A stretch of 64,000 nucleotides of DNA from the NCBI RefSeq assembly GCF_000208745.1, contig NC_030852.1, positions 28,240,684 through 28,304,683 of the forward strand. Reading direction: 5' to 3'. This document shows, in pieces, positions 1 to 11,850 of this stretch (position 1 is the stretch's first letter; each line of letters begins with the position of its first letter). The translations under genes were made by a program, and so were the position numbers. Under the pieces are notes generated by a model, which had not been told where the DNA came from, ran no database searches, and saw nothing but the letters and a program-made list of their open reading frames with translations. The DNA comes from Theobroma cacao. Taxonomy: Eukaryota; Streptophyta; Magnoliopsida; Malvales; Malvaceae.

Positions 1-734
1 CTAGTGCTAGTTTAACATGGTTTATGCCATTCTAGAATACAGCAACATAATATGCATTGAATCAACCATAGAAAGAGTGAAACTCAGAATGGTGCATATC
101 TGTTACAGTGAGTAAATATTTTTTTAGGGGACCTTGATCCAAAAATTCTCAAGTATATTTTAGAGGTTTATTAACGGGTATTCTTCAATTTTCAGATTCA
201 AAAGGCTTCAAGGATAAAGTTCTGTCAATTTAAATTGGGCCCTTTGTGTGTAAAAGTGCTACTTACTTGGTTAATAACTCCTTTAGTTGTTTCTATTTTG
301 GTCTCTGTTGAATATAATGTTTGTTGTACTTCTAAATGTCATCTCATTACATCTAAAGTCATGCTTGATGTGAGACCTTAAAACACAAACAAGCCAAGAC
401 TTTTCTTACTATGTGGAGAATGAGAACTTTGAATTACAAAATAAATATGGTTATGTGATCATCTTCAAAACTAGTGTAATCATGGAGATTTGTGCTACAG
501 GCAAGTTGGTATTAAAGGTTTGGCTTATGTTAAATTAAACTGCCATCCATGCTAGGAGGGTTATGGTAAGAATGTAATGACTTTCTCATTTAAAAGTAGA
601 GTTCTGGAAAATGCATTAGCAGCGTATTATATGAATGTTGGTCATTGTCTTTTGCATTTTTTTATAGAGATTGGAATGAATTTGATGGAATCGAATCTTT
701 AGGACTGCTAATATATGAGTTGATTTGAATGTAG
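1..734 (+). other. Intron or upstream non-coding part of the SDH gene
   Basis: No open reading frame of convincing coding character was found here on either strand. The segment ends with an acceptor (tag at 732-734) that leads straight into the first visible dehydrogenase exon, so its right part is an intron. The N-terminal exons, which should carry the catalytic zinc ligands, are not in the window and must lie to the left. Confidence 0.6.
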
Positions 735-2017
735 GTTGTGCATCCTGCAGATTTATGTTTCAAACTACCTGACAATGTGAGCTTGGAAGAAGGGGCTATG
801 TGTGAGCCCTTGAGTGTAGGGGTTCATGCTTGTCGCCGAGCTAATATTGGTCCAGGAAAAAATGTGTTGGTCATGGGAGCAGGACCTATAGGGCTTGTTA
901 CGATGCTGGCAGCTCGTGCTTTTGGGGCACCTAGAATTGTTGTTGTAGATGTGGATGACAATCGATTATCTGTTGCTAAGGATCTTGGTGCAGATGGAGT
1001 TGTTAAAGTTTCAACAAATATGCAGGTTCATAACATCCTTAAAGTCCCTTTTTCTTTTCATAGAAATTCTTATCATTTCAGTTCCTTTTAAATCACCATT
1101 ATTTCAAATGTCATGATTTCATTCAAATTTTATGATATTCAATATTTATTGGAACTTCAGTTTGAAGTTGGCACCAGCAGGCATTTTATGCAGACTTGTT
1201 AAAGGGTATCTCTTAAAGAATTGCTTTATTTCATGATGAACAATCATTAGGAATTCATTTTTATCAGGATTTTGGTGATTTTGACATTGCTCAACTAAAG
1301 GTTTGTCAAATATATAATGTCATGAGTATCTTTTACTCCATTGTCAGACTTGTAGTCACTTTTGTGTTCTAATTTTATTATATTACAGGATGTGCCTGAA
1401 GAAGTTGAAAGAATATGTAAAGTGATGGGAGCAGGAGTGGATGTAAGCTTTGATTGTGCAGGCTTTAACAAAACGATGTCAACTGCTTTGAGTGCCACTC
1501 GTGCTGGTGGCAAGGTTTGCCTTGTGGGAATGGGCCATTCTGAGATGACTGTCCCACTCACTCCAGCTGCTGCAAGGTACTTATTTTATTGACTTATTTA
1601 ACTCATGGTGAAAATTTTTAGTTATATAAGAATGGTTTATGAGTAATAGAATTTTAGGAGTTAGACATAGTAAAGTGTTGAAATGTGATAGGCACAAAAG
1701 AAAATTGTACCAAATGTTGCAACAATTTGTAGAATATTTAGGTAGATATTAAACCTATGATTTCAGGTGTGTTTGGCACTGTGCTCTTTCACCACCCAAA
1801 GGTGATGGTTTTCACAAAATGCAGGGAGGTTGATATTATTGGAATCTTCCGGTATAAGAACACTTGGCCTTTGTGCCTTGAGTTTCTAAGGAGCGGTAAG
1901 ATTGATGTGAAGCCCCTCATAACCCACAGGTATGGGTTTTCCCAGAAAGAGGTGGAAGAAGCTTTTGAGACCAGTGCTCGTGGTGGCAATGCCATTAAGG
2001 TCATGTTTAATCTGTGA
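735..2017 (+). CDS. SDH: Sorbitol (L-iditol) dehydrogenase, 3' part
   Basis: Zinc-dependent medium-chain dehydrogenase of the polyol family, which oxidises sorbitol and related polyols with NAD+ to ketoses, normally in the cytosol. Three exons are visible: 735-1025, 1389-1576 and 1825-2017 (TGA). The phases match and give the last 223 residues. The family is usually about 360-370 aa, so roughly 40% is missing to the left. The text shows [16 protein letters not shown], then the Rossmann dinucleotide-binding motif [10 protein letters not shown] with the following acidic residue in VVDVDD, the segment [20 protein letters not shown], and the C-terminal [19 protein letters not shown] typical of plant SDH. 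Introns are short with GT-AG ends. It converges on the ZFWD gene. Identification rests on recalled family similarity. The catalytic zinc ligands cannot be checked because the N-terminal half is outside the window. Confidence 0.93.
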
Positions 2018-2777
2018 CTTCAACAGGGATTAAGAATACTGCTATGTTATTATAGCATTTAAGTAAAGAAAGGTGGGAGGTCAAAAACAGATGCATATTG
2101 CCAACAAAGTAGTAGCATGTGGGAACCAGCTACATAACATAATGGACTTTTCTTAAGCCTCTGGCTGTACATGCAATAAATTTTTGATGGTTTTGCATAT
2201 GACCATACCTTGTGTTTTTTCACAAAAGATGCACTAATACTTAATGTTTTGTTTTGTTATGTAGCATCTGTTTGTTTATTGTTTTTGTTATTTGCTTTCT
2301 ACTTTTAAAATAAAATATGAAGTACGCTTTTTTGAATATAAAAGCAGAAAATATCTAAAGAAACAAAGAGCATTTAATTGAATAAAACTGTTGCTGACAC
2401 AACCAGCCAGCAAAATTGATTCCAAGGGAAACAACATACAGGAAGAAAGGCACGGCAAAAAGGGTCAAAGGAGGAGAGCAGCTAGGCGAGGGAGAAACCA
2501 AGATACCACTTCAACTTGGCACATTGAATACTAAATTCCCAACGTCAGAATGCTACAATTTATGAGTTATTATGGCACACACTAAGCTGACGGGCTTGGT
2601 GCTGCAAAACATTCCACCAGCAACCCAAAATTGTTTTTCTCTATTTCCTAATTTCTCCCGCAAACTTACAAACTACAAAAGACCTTCCCATAAGGATGAA
2701 CAAAAAAAAAATCAAATAATTAACATAAAAAATACATAATGATGAATATGTTATAAGAAATGACATGACACGACACA
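2018..2777. other. Intergenic, convergent 3' ends
   Basis: This is the space between the stop codons of two convergent genes. It must hold both 3' UTRs. The AT-rich stretch around 2170-2350, with several aataaa-like words, is compatible with polyadenylation signals. No further gene or repeat was recognised. Confidence 0.6.
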
Positions 2778-4415
2778 TCAGGACGTGGCAATTGGTTGTG
2801 CCCACTTCCATACTCTATAACCGGTTCCATCCCCAGTGAAAAACAGGCCACCAGGGCCTACCTCAATAGCACGAATCTCCTGCTTAGCAAAAATTTTACC
2901 CCTCTCCGAAAACCTTCAGCAAAAGAAATACAGTATTCCGATAAGCACCTTGAAAGGACCCAAATAAGGCGCAACAACATGTAGATCTGCACTAGGATAA
3001 AATTAAGTCTCCATTAAAACTTACGAGGGCAAATCATATAGCCGGACAGAATTGTCATTGCATGTGCATAGCAAGACGGGCTTGGATTCTGAGTCATGCA
3101 TTCCACGAAGATTAAGGAGGCCCTGGTAACAGCAACCCACAGTACAAGTGTTAAAATTCCACAAGATCCTGAGTAAATTACATTGAAAAGCTGAAGATAG
3201 AATCGGAACAATTTACAATTTTGCATGTCTACATAAATCTGACAATGCACTTTAACACTTTTAACTAAACCATTCTCCCAAAATAATTATATTTTTTTTG
3301 GTGCATTAAACCACCAGATACTTGAATTGTCTTTTTCATTCAGACTGTCAAGACAAACTTGAAACATTTGCATTTTGCACTACAGTGAACAAATCTAAAC
3401 TTTGATGATGATCTATATCAAGAATAGATGCATGGATATTGAAGATCAAGCTACCTTGACCCTAGCAAATCAAAGAACCTTCTAGAAACAAACTGACTAC
3501 ACAAATTAAACTTTTTCCTACATGTAACCATCTTACAACCTACTTGAAAGTTCCAAACACAAGCAAACTTGCCACACCCTAAGGCTTTTATTGCAACCTG
3601 TAACCAATAAAGCTCTGTTTGGTTCATACTTTTACTATTTGCTTTTTGCCTTTTTCTTTTTTGACCAAAAATGAATATAACACAAAAGGCAATAATTAAA
3701 AAATAAATATATAAAAAAAAGAGAAACAGCAAAAAGCAAAAGTACCAATCAAACAGAGCCTAAATATTCCTAGAAGCAGTTTTTATGATGAAATAAAACT
3801 CAAAAAAAGAGATTGGGTTGCTGTAGTGGTCAAGACATGCTCAATCATCTACAAAATTTGAAACTGTAAGTAGGAACATCCATATTCTTCAACTCTTCTG
3901 CCCAGATCACCAAAATATTAGAGATTATCAAATCTCCCAACTACTGAAAAGCAGATTCAATCCCCCACATTCTCAGCATACCTCTTAAGTCCTTAGGCTT
4001 AAACCTCACAACATATAAATCAGTTATTTTTAAAACCCACAGGTGTTCCAGGAAAAGGGATGAGATGGCCTTTACTGGTATTAATTTAGAGTTCTAATGC
4101 CTTAAAGGGTCATACTCAGAGAATTTTCAAAAAAAAATATATTTTGGTAGAAGAAATAGCATCCTCTTTCTTTTCTCCCCCTATGCCTGTACATTACAGA
4201 AATAGCATACACAAGAAACTTACAGACACCAAGAACATAGGGTTAAACCCTCAGGACTCAAATAGAAACTTAACTAAAAATCAAAAAGCATCAGCTAGAA
4301 AAGCAAGTTGATACAATCTAAGTCTCTCAAAATCAACTATCCTCTTTTCCATCCCAGCCATTCTCCCAAAAACTTTGTCCCATAAGGTGACTTCATAAAC
4401 TCAAATGCAGAGCAT

Positions 4416-4460
<45 letters not shown>

Positions 4461-4515
4461 NNNNNNNNNNNNNNNNNNTAAGGCTGACCTCATAAACTAC
4501 AAATAGCAGAGCATA

Positions 4516-4561
<46 letters not shown>

Positions 4562-7308
4562 ACACATCAGACAAAGCCAAGTAGCACTCTCTCCCCTCAA
4601 TCATCATCTTCATTTTAAATAACCACCCACCACAGCTTCACCTTCCATTCTCCAGTCACTGCCACCTCTAATAACTAGCATAAACTACAAGCACAAGACC
4701 ATTGCTGATCTCCTCTTCTCTACATTCAGTTTTTCCTTCTCTCATTCTGTCCTCAACCCCTTTCCTTCTTAGGACTAATTGAGTTAAAATCAAAATACAG
4801 CATAATAGCGTATAGATGAAAAAACATACATGTTCCTCGTTGTGAGTGTATGTCACTTCCAAGTTTCCATTCTCAGTAGCCACCCACACCTGCACAAAAA
4901 AATTAATTTCAAACAACTTTACCTTTAATGACAGGAAAAAAATAACCAAAATAAAATTTCAAAAATAACCAAAAAATAGAATTCACCTTTATTGTTTGGT
5001 CCAATGAACATGATAATAGAAATTGTTCCCAGCAAAGCAAGGACATCACAACATTATGGTGCTCTGTCAGAGTCTGTAGACACTGCAAAGTTTCCAGGCT
5101 CCAGACCTGGAAGAAAACAACCAATATGTTAGTAATAAAGACAATATTTTAAAAAAGAAAAAGAAAATAAAGGAATAACAACAAAACATACTATTAATGG
5201 TGGTATGAAACTACAAAGTTTCTCAATCAGCAATATCAAATACAGATGACAAAAACTAGCTTACCCTTATAGAATGGTCCATGGAACCAGAGTAAAGTCT
5301 ATTAGCTCCAACAACTAAAGATACAACTGCAAGGGTATGACTTTTAAGTGATGCCGCTGCTTCAAAGCTATTGGTGATGGCATTAAATTTCCATGCTAAT
5401 ATAGTCCCATCCTGCACAAACAGATATTGTTTCCTAAGGATCAGGAATAGGGTGCCAGAGAATAGAGAGATGGAAGTCCTTGAAATGATGTAAGTGCGTT
5501 CTTGAGTGGGATTCATCCAGCACAAACTTCAACTTTGACTCCTAAAAAATCAAGCTTTTAGAAAAGCTCATTTCTTAGGTTAAAGTTCTTGCAAGTAAGT
5601 CACAATTTACGAGATGATGAATGTCAGAGGGCCAAAAAGAACATGCCTTAATTTGATGAATTATTGTTGCACAGTCTTACATATCGCATAAACCATAATT
5701 GAAAACATGATGATTTAAGGTGACCAACCATACAGAGTGAACATGGAATTTTGAATGCAAAAAGGAAAATGAAAGCAATATACTAGTACTTAAAAGATTA
5801 CCTGTGTCCCAGCGAAGAGCAAATCATTACCCACAACCATAGCATAAACTTGTCCAACAGGTCCAGTAAGACTGAGCTCATAGTTAGTTTGGGTGTTCCA
5901 TGCCTGCAATATCATTGTTGTTGAGCCCAGTAATGGAAGTTGAAATGAGATAGTAATATAATTAGAGAAAAAAACAACGGGTAAAGAATTTGCCTCACAT
6001 ATTACCTTGACAATATTCGGTATGCCAACAAACAGCCAAGGACCTTCACTAATCATGCAACCCACTTCACCACCAAGATTAATCACACACGTACACTACA
6101 TAAAAGCCCAAAGACAATACATCAGACACAACTATATTGCTTGGTCTCTATGATGACACTGGTGATATAATTAAATGAAGAAAAAAAGGAAACTACCCAA
6201 GCAATCATCCAATCTAAATTTAGGGTTCTCTTTTTAATCTCTGATAATAATTAAGAGAATTTACCTAAATGATAATTGCTAACAAAAGCTAGTACACAAA
6301 GTAATTTCCATCAGTAATTGACTCTCCCTTTACTTTCAGATCATAAATTAGTAGGTGATCTGAGTGATCGCTTGAATGTTTAGCAATTTAGTGATTCCAT
6401 AGACACATAAATACCATCCTTTAAGTTATCTGATAGTGCACAGTTACTAAAAGCAATCGACCCTTGGCATCTTCGCCAGTAATAATTTGATCAGACAGTA
6501 TACAACTGGATAATTCAGAAGAATTTTATGAAGAATTCTTTTCTTTAAATTGATTTGAATCCCATGCTTAATCGAGTTCCAACAGATACATAAACTTCTT
6601 TTCTTTAGGTGCTACTAGAGCTAAATTAAAACCCCAACTATAAAGGATAAAGTGACAAAGTTAAGCACAACCTGACCAGAGTTGGTATCCCAAGCCCTAA
6701 CAGTCTCATCTTTACTCCCCGTATAGAGCTTATCCAACCCTGCTGGCAGCGCAATTCCACTAACAACCTGTCCACAAATCAAACCCGTTATCATCATCAT
6801 CAAATTCAGATAGTCCCACAAATTAGCAGCACAAAAACACAGAAAAGAAAAGAGAACAGGCACTTACTTTTTGGTGCCCATCAAGGTGACTCAACATCGT
6901 AAAACCTTCCCCTAGACTCCAAGAATGTAAAAACCTACACTTGTCCCCATAATTACAGTTCCCTTGCACCCAATAGTTACATACTTTCTCTGTCTTTCTA
7001 ACCACCTTATTAGCTCCCATTCTCCCCCAACTATTATGATGATTATTATTGAAGTTCGGGCCTCGTCGTGCGGCCGGACCCGAGAATCCGGAATCATCAG
7101 CGAAACGTTTGGGGGCACCCGATCCGTTCGCAGTGGCGGCGGGCCCCGGAGCAGGCAGTTCGCGGTGCAAGAAAGGGCATGGGAAACGGTTGCACTTACC
7201 GGCCCGCCAATGGTAACAAACTTTCTGGTGTTTGGAGGAGTCGGTTGGAGCGGTCGAGGGACCGCCGAGTCGGTTGAAGACGCGCCTGTTGCCACCGTCT
7301 AAATCCAT
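2778..7308 (-). CDS. ZFWD: CCCH zinc-finger / WD40-repeat protein (ZFWD type)
   Basis: Plant-specific protein with two CCCH zinc fingers followed by a WD40 propeller. The fingers probably bind RNA or nucleic acid and the propeller a protein partner. The nine exons, 5' to 3', are 7308-6868, 6767-6672, 6095-6006, 5903-5802, 5411-5265, 5106-4987, 4889-4830, 3122-3025 and 2913-2778. They join in frame to 429 aa, very close to Arabidopsis ZFWD1 (about 430 aa, recalled). Finger 1 is C31-x7-C39-x4-C44-x3-H48, slightly short in the middle spacing. Finger 2 is C110-x7-C118-x5-C124-x3-H128. WD-type blades run from about residue 140 to the end, with phrases such as LYTGSKDETVRAWD, LYSGSMDHSIRVW and VLLCTCNDNSVRLYDLPS. 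The N-terminus is rich in Gly, Pro and Asn. Intron 7 (3123-4829) is much longer than the others and holds a MITE, TC microsatellites and the assembly gap. ZFWD biology is poorly known. The family assignment is firm but the function is inferred. Confidence 0.95.
3611..3760. mobile_element. Tourist-like (PIF/Harbinger) MITE in a ZFWD intron
   Basis: A 150-bp inverted repeat. The left end reads AGCTCTGTTTGGTT. The right end reads CAAACAGAGCC and its complement is GGCTCTGTTTG, so the termini are near-perfect inverted repeats. Both sides are flanked by the trinucleotide TAA (3608-3610 and 3761-3763), the target duplication expected for PIF/Harbinger. The arms continue inward with complementary A/T-rich blocks (ctttttgcc... 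and ...gcaaaaagcaaaag). No coding capacity. It lies inside the long intron of the ZFWD gene. Confidence 0.75.
4421..4560. repeat. Two TC/CT microsatellites flanking an assembly gap
   Basis: A (TC)n run spans 4421-4460 and is followed by 18 N (4461-4478). A second (CT)n run spans 4521-4560. The sequence just left of the first run (4381-4420) and just right of the gap (4479-4520) are near copies sharing CATAAACT and GCAGAGCATAAAA. This suggests a tandem duplication of about 100 bp, or the same locus assembled twice. Confidence 0.9.
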
Positions 7309-7425
7309 AATAGCCTACTTTTGTGTCAGTAACAACGGATTGAATCGAAGAAGCTTCAGTTTCTGTGTTGGGCCAGTTAATGGAAGTCTTGGTCGCAAAG
7401 AATCCGATCATGAAAGAGATCGCGC

Positions 7426-7542
7426 AAACCCTAAATCGGACTAAGGCCCGTCGCCCTTGGTGCTGTAAAAATTGAGAGTAAAGTGAAAAAAGAGACTGCT
7501 TTTGGGAACGAATAGGAGTGTCGGGACCGGGGGTTTTTATAA
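7426..7542 (-). promoter_or_regulatory. ZFWD core promoter: TATA box and telo-box
   Basis: On the minus strand a TATA-like TTATAAAA lies at 7542-7535, about 230 bp before the ATG. This implies a transcription start near 7505 and a 5' UTR of about 200 bp. Between them the telo-box AAACCCTAA (7426-7434, plus-strand reading) is present, an element known from promoters of growth and translation-related plant genes. Position supports the TATA call. Regulation through the telo-box is inference. Confidence 0.5.
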
Positions 7543-7647
7543 GTCCATGGAAGAAGAGGAGAGAGGCAGTAAGGGGGGAGGAAGGAGAAGACAAGATCGC
7601 TTCAGCATTACGATTTAACTTTATATTATTAGCCGATCATTCCAGTG

Positions 7648-8426
7648 GGTTTGGCAATATGGGCTGGTCCGGTTCAAAAAAATACGGGTTGAAAAAATAT
7701 GGATTGAGCCGGATCAGCTTATTTTATACATGAATCATCAAAACTTCTACCCGAACTCACCTCTGGTCAGCTCATGAGTCAGATTGAGTCAGCTCATTTA
7801 AAAAAAAAATTATTTTCATAATTTTACTTTATAAATTTTTTATCAATTATATTATTTAAAGATTTAATAGATAAATTAAATAATAAAAACATGTTATAAA
7901 TAAATAAATTATATCAAATATAAATAAAATTTCAATCTTTAACATAAATTATAATTTTATAAACATAAATACATAACTAAATAAATAAAAACTTCAAGAC
8001 TCATTCATATTTTCTTCAATCCTCATTTTTAAATCAAATATTTGAATCTTATTTGAATAGTAATGATGTCTCAAAGATTGAATCATTATCATCTAATATT
8101 TATTATCATTAAAATAAAAGAGATAGTAAGTTTTAATTTAATTAAAATTATTAATTTAATAAGTAAAAATTAAAAATATTTAAATATATAAAATAAATAA
8201 TATTATTGGTAACTAAGTTATTAATTTTATATAGTTAAATATGTAAAATTATTAATTTAAATTTTCTTTAACCTACACTAATCCGAGACAATTCATTGAA
8301 CAAATGAATTGACCCATTTAGATCCGATTTTAATATGAATCTGAATTTTTAAATCCCAAACTACCTCACTTAAAATAAAAAAGAAGCTGACCTAATAGGT
8401 GAGGTCCATTTTGACAAGTTTAGGTT
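7648..8426. mobile_element. Degenerate hAT-like MITE upstream of ZFWD
   Basis: The left edge reads TTTGGCAATATGGGCTGGTCC. The right edge reads GGTCCATTTTGACAAG, which is TTGTCAAAATGGACC on the other strand. These are imperfect terminal inverted repeats of the type GTCAATATGGGC also seen in the element at 60889-61405. The interior is very AT-rich with no ORF, and inner blocks such as tggattgagccgg and gacccatttagatcc are echoed in inverted orientation. No clear target duplication was found, so the boundaries are approximate and the element is old. Confidence 0.5.
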
Positions 8427-10086
8427 TTGGTGACAAATTGTTGCACGACAGTACTAGAATAAATTGTGAACAAGTGAGCCGCGTAATTGGACTCGACCCA
8501 TTTATCCTTCCTGACTTGGCCCAATATATCGTATATCATCGTACTACTTTCCAATTTGTTACGTAGCGACTACAAAGGCTTCTTTAGGCCTTTAATAAAA
8601 GTGGTTTTAAAAGTACAAGTGACTGAATTAGGTACTTCCAGTTCCAGTTCCAGTTCCAGCCCTAGGAAATGGACAAAAGAAAAGGTGCAAGCAACGATCG
8701 TGAACCCAGTAGACCAGATTTAATATTTAATTATTGAGCAGGAGTCCATGAACCATGTAAACCACCATGATATAGTTCCAACACAACTAGAATCGGTTTT
8801 AATGGAGGCAACAACTCCAGTGAACTCCCTTACTTCTTTGTTTCGATGTTTTTGACTCCGCTGCAGGCTATTACAGGATGGTTACGTTGGCATCCCTCGG
8901 TTTCATCAGAAATTTTCCTTTCTCTTTTCAATTCTATTTATTTAGAGCTGTGAAGAGCCATGCATCTCCGAATAACCGATTTAAGCGAACATGCGTAGTA
9001 ACGAAGCAGTTTTGAGCACCACGTCTAGCATTTTTGCATTATAAATTTCACAGGCATGCTATGTAAGAGAGACTAAGCTCAGACAAAAATATGCGTCCTG
9101 CCTTGCAGTCTTTCCTTGAGAAACTGCCGCTTGAGAAATTAAAGAGCAGGCACCTCTAACAAGACAGGTGGTGTAACCAAAGGGCCAGGTAATGAATCTT
9201 CCTTAAGAGACGCATCAAAGACTCACAAAGTAGAGCTAGCTCATGAGCAAAGCCTAAACAACTTGAAGGTATCCAGAAAACTGCAGTACAATACCACCTT
9301 CCAAGATTGATCAGAGAGTACCAACATAATAGACCACACAAGTTTTGTCCCGTGGGGAAAATTAGTGTGAGGTGCATCAGTAAGGGGCTACCTTAAGAAC
9401 AACAACAAATAATGCAACAAGGTTTGCTCATATCATGTATTCAACAGGTTATGAAGTGGGCATGGTGCTGAAAAATGTCATTACCATGGTAATTAAAGAA
9501 ACAAAATTTGGGAATTGGGATGCATACATATAAAGGAGTCTTACAATATTCATTGGCACAGTACCAAATAAAGCATGCAAATCTGGTTGGAATCAATCAC
9601 ATTTCACATAAATATTAAGCAGTTTGTGCGGTCAATGGATGTGGAATTATGCCAAAACAAGTCACAACTGCAGTTTCCACAGGTAAGTAAACAAAAGCAG
9701 CAAAAGACCACGTCCAGCTCAGTAATGATGTTACCCTGGGGAGTGACATTTGTCTCGATAACTATGTAACTAGCTTTACAAAATAACAATTAAGATAATA
9801 GAACCATACATCAAAAACCTATTTCGTCTGAGAGTTCTCTTCACCAATATGTAGGCAGACGATAATTTACATACTTACAACAACACAAAAAGAAGCATAT
9901 ATGAATTTAGAGCAAATGAGAAGAAAAGGATTAAAGAGATAACCACAAAACAGGGAAAAAAAAAGATGTGACAGAAGAAGAGGGAAAAAGTGTAGTTTAC
10001 AAAATATACACCTAAAGGAAAGTCGAGAGTTTTGTAAACTTAATAGTATGAATGACCATCGCAAGTGTTAAGACAACCAGATACAA
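8427..10086. other. Intergenic, no gene recognised
   Basis: This holds the far upstream side of ZFWD and the 3' side of the Ycf20-like gene. A short TTCCAG repeat (about 8637-8658) is present. Small ORFs on both strands (for example 9156-9377 minus) show no recognisable domain. The part near 10086 must contain the 3' UTR of the minus-strand gene. Confidence 0.5.
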
Positions 10087-10545
10087 TCAACTGGCAAGCT
10101 TAAAAGCATCAATGAAGAGTCCATAGGTGAAACCCATCTTGAAATTGTTGAGAAGAGCAATTGGGAATGTTACCTTTGGACGGCTGTAATAAAACCTTGT
10201 CACATACTCTGTCAAGAGCACACATAATACTGCTGCAATCACATCATTGACTCCTAAAGCTCCAAAGGACAGAGAGATTGTTTGTGCAACATAAAAACCA
10301 CCCAACAAGGAGATTCCACCAAATAGTGCCCTTCGAGAAGGACTTCGAAAGTAATTCCTAGTGATATCTGGCACAAGCCTTATGATATCAACTAGTCTTC
10401 GAGGGCTGCCATTTTCTTGCACAGCTCGGATGTTAAGAAACCCAGGTGATGATCGTGAAATAAATAACTTTCGGCGTGAAAGTCTAGTTTGAGGACTCAA
10501 ACGAAATTTGAGGAGGCTTGCGGATGGCAAAATCATAAGTGCCAT
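10087..10545 (-). CDS. Ycf20-like plastid protein
   Basis: A 152-aa protein in one coding exon, homologous to the algal and cyanobacterial Ycf20/DUF565 family. Residues 1 to about 40 are rich in Ser, Arg and Leu with no acidic residues, as in a chloroplast transit peptide. The core has two predicted membrane segments, about residues 90-110 (GGISLLGGFYVAQTISLSFG) and 115-133 (VNDVIAAVLCVLLTEYV), then YYSRPKVTFPIALLNNFKMGFTYGLFIDAFKLAS, which is the characteristic C-terminal motif. Arabidopsis members are reported to affect thermal dissipation of excess light (NPQ6 and relatives). That role here is by homology. The start at 10545 is the first ATG of the frame. A 5' UTR intron is likely (see next entry). 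Confidence 0.9.
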   Translation of the reverse strand: MALMILPSASLLKFRLSPQTRLSRRKLFISRSSPGFLNIRAVQENGSPRRLVDIIRLVPDITRNYFRSPSRRALFGGISLLGGFYVAQTISLSFGALGVNDVIAAVLCVLLTEYVTRFYYSRPKVTFPIALLNNFKMGFTYGLFIDAFKLAS

Positions 10546-11850
10546 TTATAAATTCTTCATCAAAAGGGCAATCAGAATACCACTCCTGGAAAAAACAGGT
10601 AGAGGAAAAAGTTGAAGGTGAACCTGGATAGCAGAAAACACAAACAAGAATGAAATGCTCACAGAAAACAAAAAGACCAAATCAAATACACAAATGTATA
10701 TACCATATATTATTGTATCATGACATAATTGAATTTTGTATCATTTTCAACAAAAGCAGCTATAGACTGAATGGTCTGCAAGCATCCATTAACATATGCG
10801 GTTCAGCTGGACAGCTTATGACATTGCATTGTAATGCAAATTTGTGTTCAGAATGCATGTAATGAGATCCTTCATGTCATTAGGAACAGCCCCAATTCAA
10901 CTCTAGGAAAAAAAAAAGAAAAGCAAAACATTGTTATCATTCACCTATATGGTCAAAATATACTGCTAACTCTTTACTTCTTCCCAGCTCATAACATAAA
11001 AATGAACAAAATACTCATCTAACAACACAATACTTTCAGTCTAAATTAGCAAATTCAATTAATTTTTTCCCCAACCAAGAATAAACAAAAGAGTCCAGGC
11101 CAAAACCCATTATCCCAAATCACATCTACAACCTAGAACCCAACTTGAGGTAATTCAAAATCCGAGCTTAACAAAAAGACATATGCTTGAATGTCAGCAG
11201 CTTATAATGAACTTTGCTTAAACAAACTTTCCGTAATAATCAACAATAGAAGAACAAAAATCCCCATTTCCAAAAAGTTCAATGCTAATCATCTGCAAAT
11301 AATGCAGATTAGAATAAAATTTGCAAACTTCAATGCCTTCGAATAAGCCTTGGTTAAAGAGTATTTACCTACGAACGGAAACCCATAAGATTCTCCAGCT
11401 CCAGCTCCAATTTTGTAAATATGGCTCCTTTGGATACAGGGGGGGCGCTCTTTTCTTTTCCTTTAGACTGGAAATAGAGACGGGGAATAGGGAGGGGCAG
11501 CGTTTTTAACTTCACTTCAGTAGAGAAAAACGAAACGTTTCGCAGGTTGGGGTTAGTAGAAGTCAACCCGCCGTTTAACAGAACTTTGACATGAATTCTC
11601 TTAAGTAAAAAATAAACATAATTAAACTGAATCAAACTTAAACTTCGGGTCCGAGGAAATTTCAAACAACAGAGCCAAACTAACGACAAAAAACAAAAGG
11701 AACCAACAGCCATACCTCAAAGCCTCGAAGCATTGTTTTCGTCCTTTTCCTTTTGAAAAAAGAAAAAATTTCCTCGGAGTAAACTTAAAAAAGAAGAGAC
11801 CAAAAAGAAGAGCCCGCAGAGAGAGGTCTGCTTGGGGGAGCTTTCTATCA
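10546..11850 (-). promoter_or_regulatory. Leader, probable 5' UTR intron and promoter of the Ycf20-like gene
   Basis: On the minus strand a good donor (CGTAG|GTAAATAC, exon boundary near 11369) lies about 820 bp upstream of the ATG. An acceptor-like site (TTTCCAG|GAGTGG near 10590) sits about 40 bp before the ATG. A 5' UTR intron of about 0.8 kb is therefore plausible. The first exon would lie around 11370-11500. The region beyond, up to about 11850, faces the PEPKR2 leader in head-to-head orientation and probably serves both genes. No coding exon was found here. All of this is inference from splice-like signals. Confidence 0.45.

Noticed and set aside
9156..9377. 73-codon minus-strand ORF downstream of the Ycf20-like gene
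   Set aside because: Hydrophobic composition but no recognisable family and no splice link to the neighbouring gene. Probably chance.
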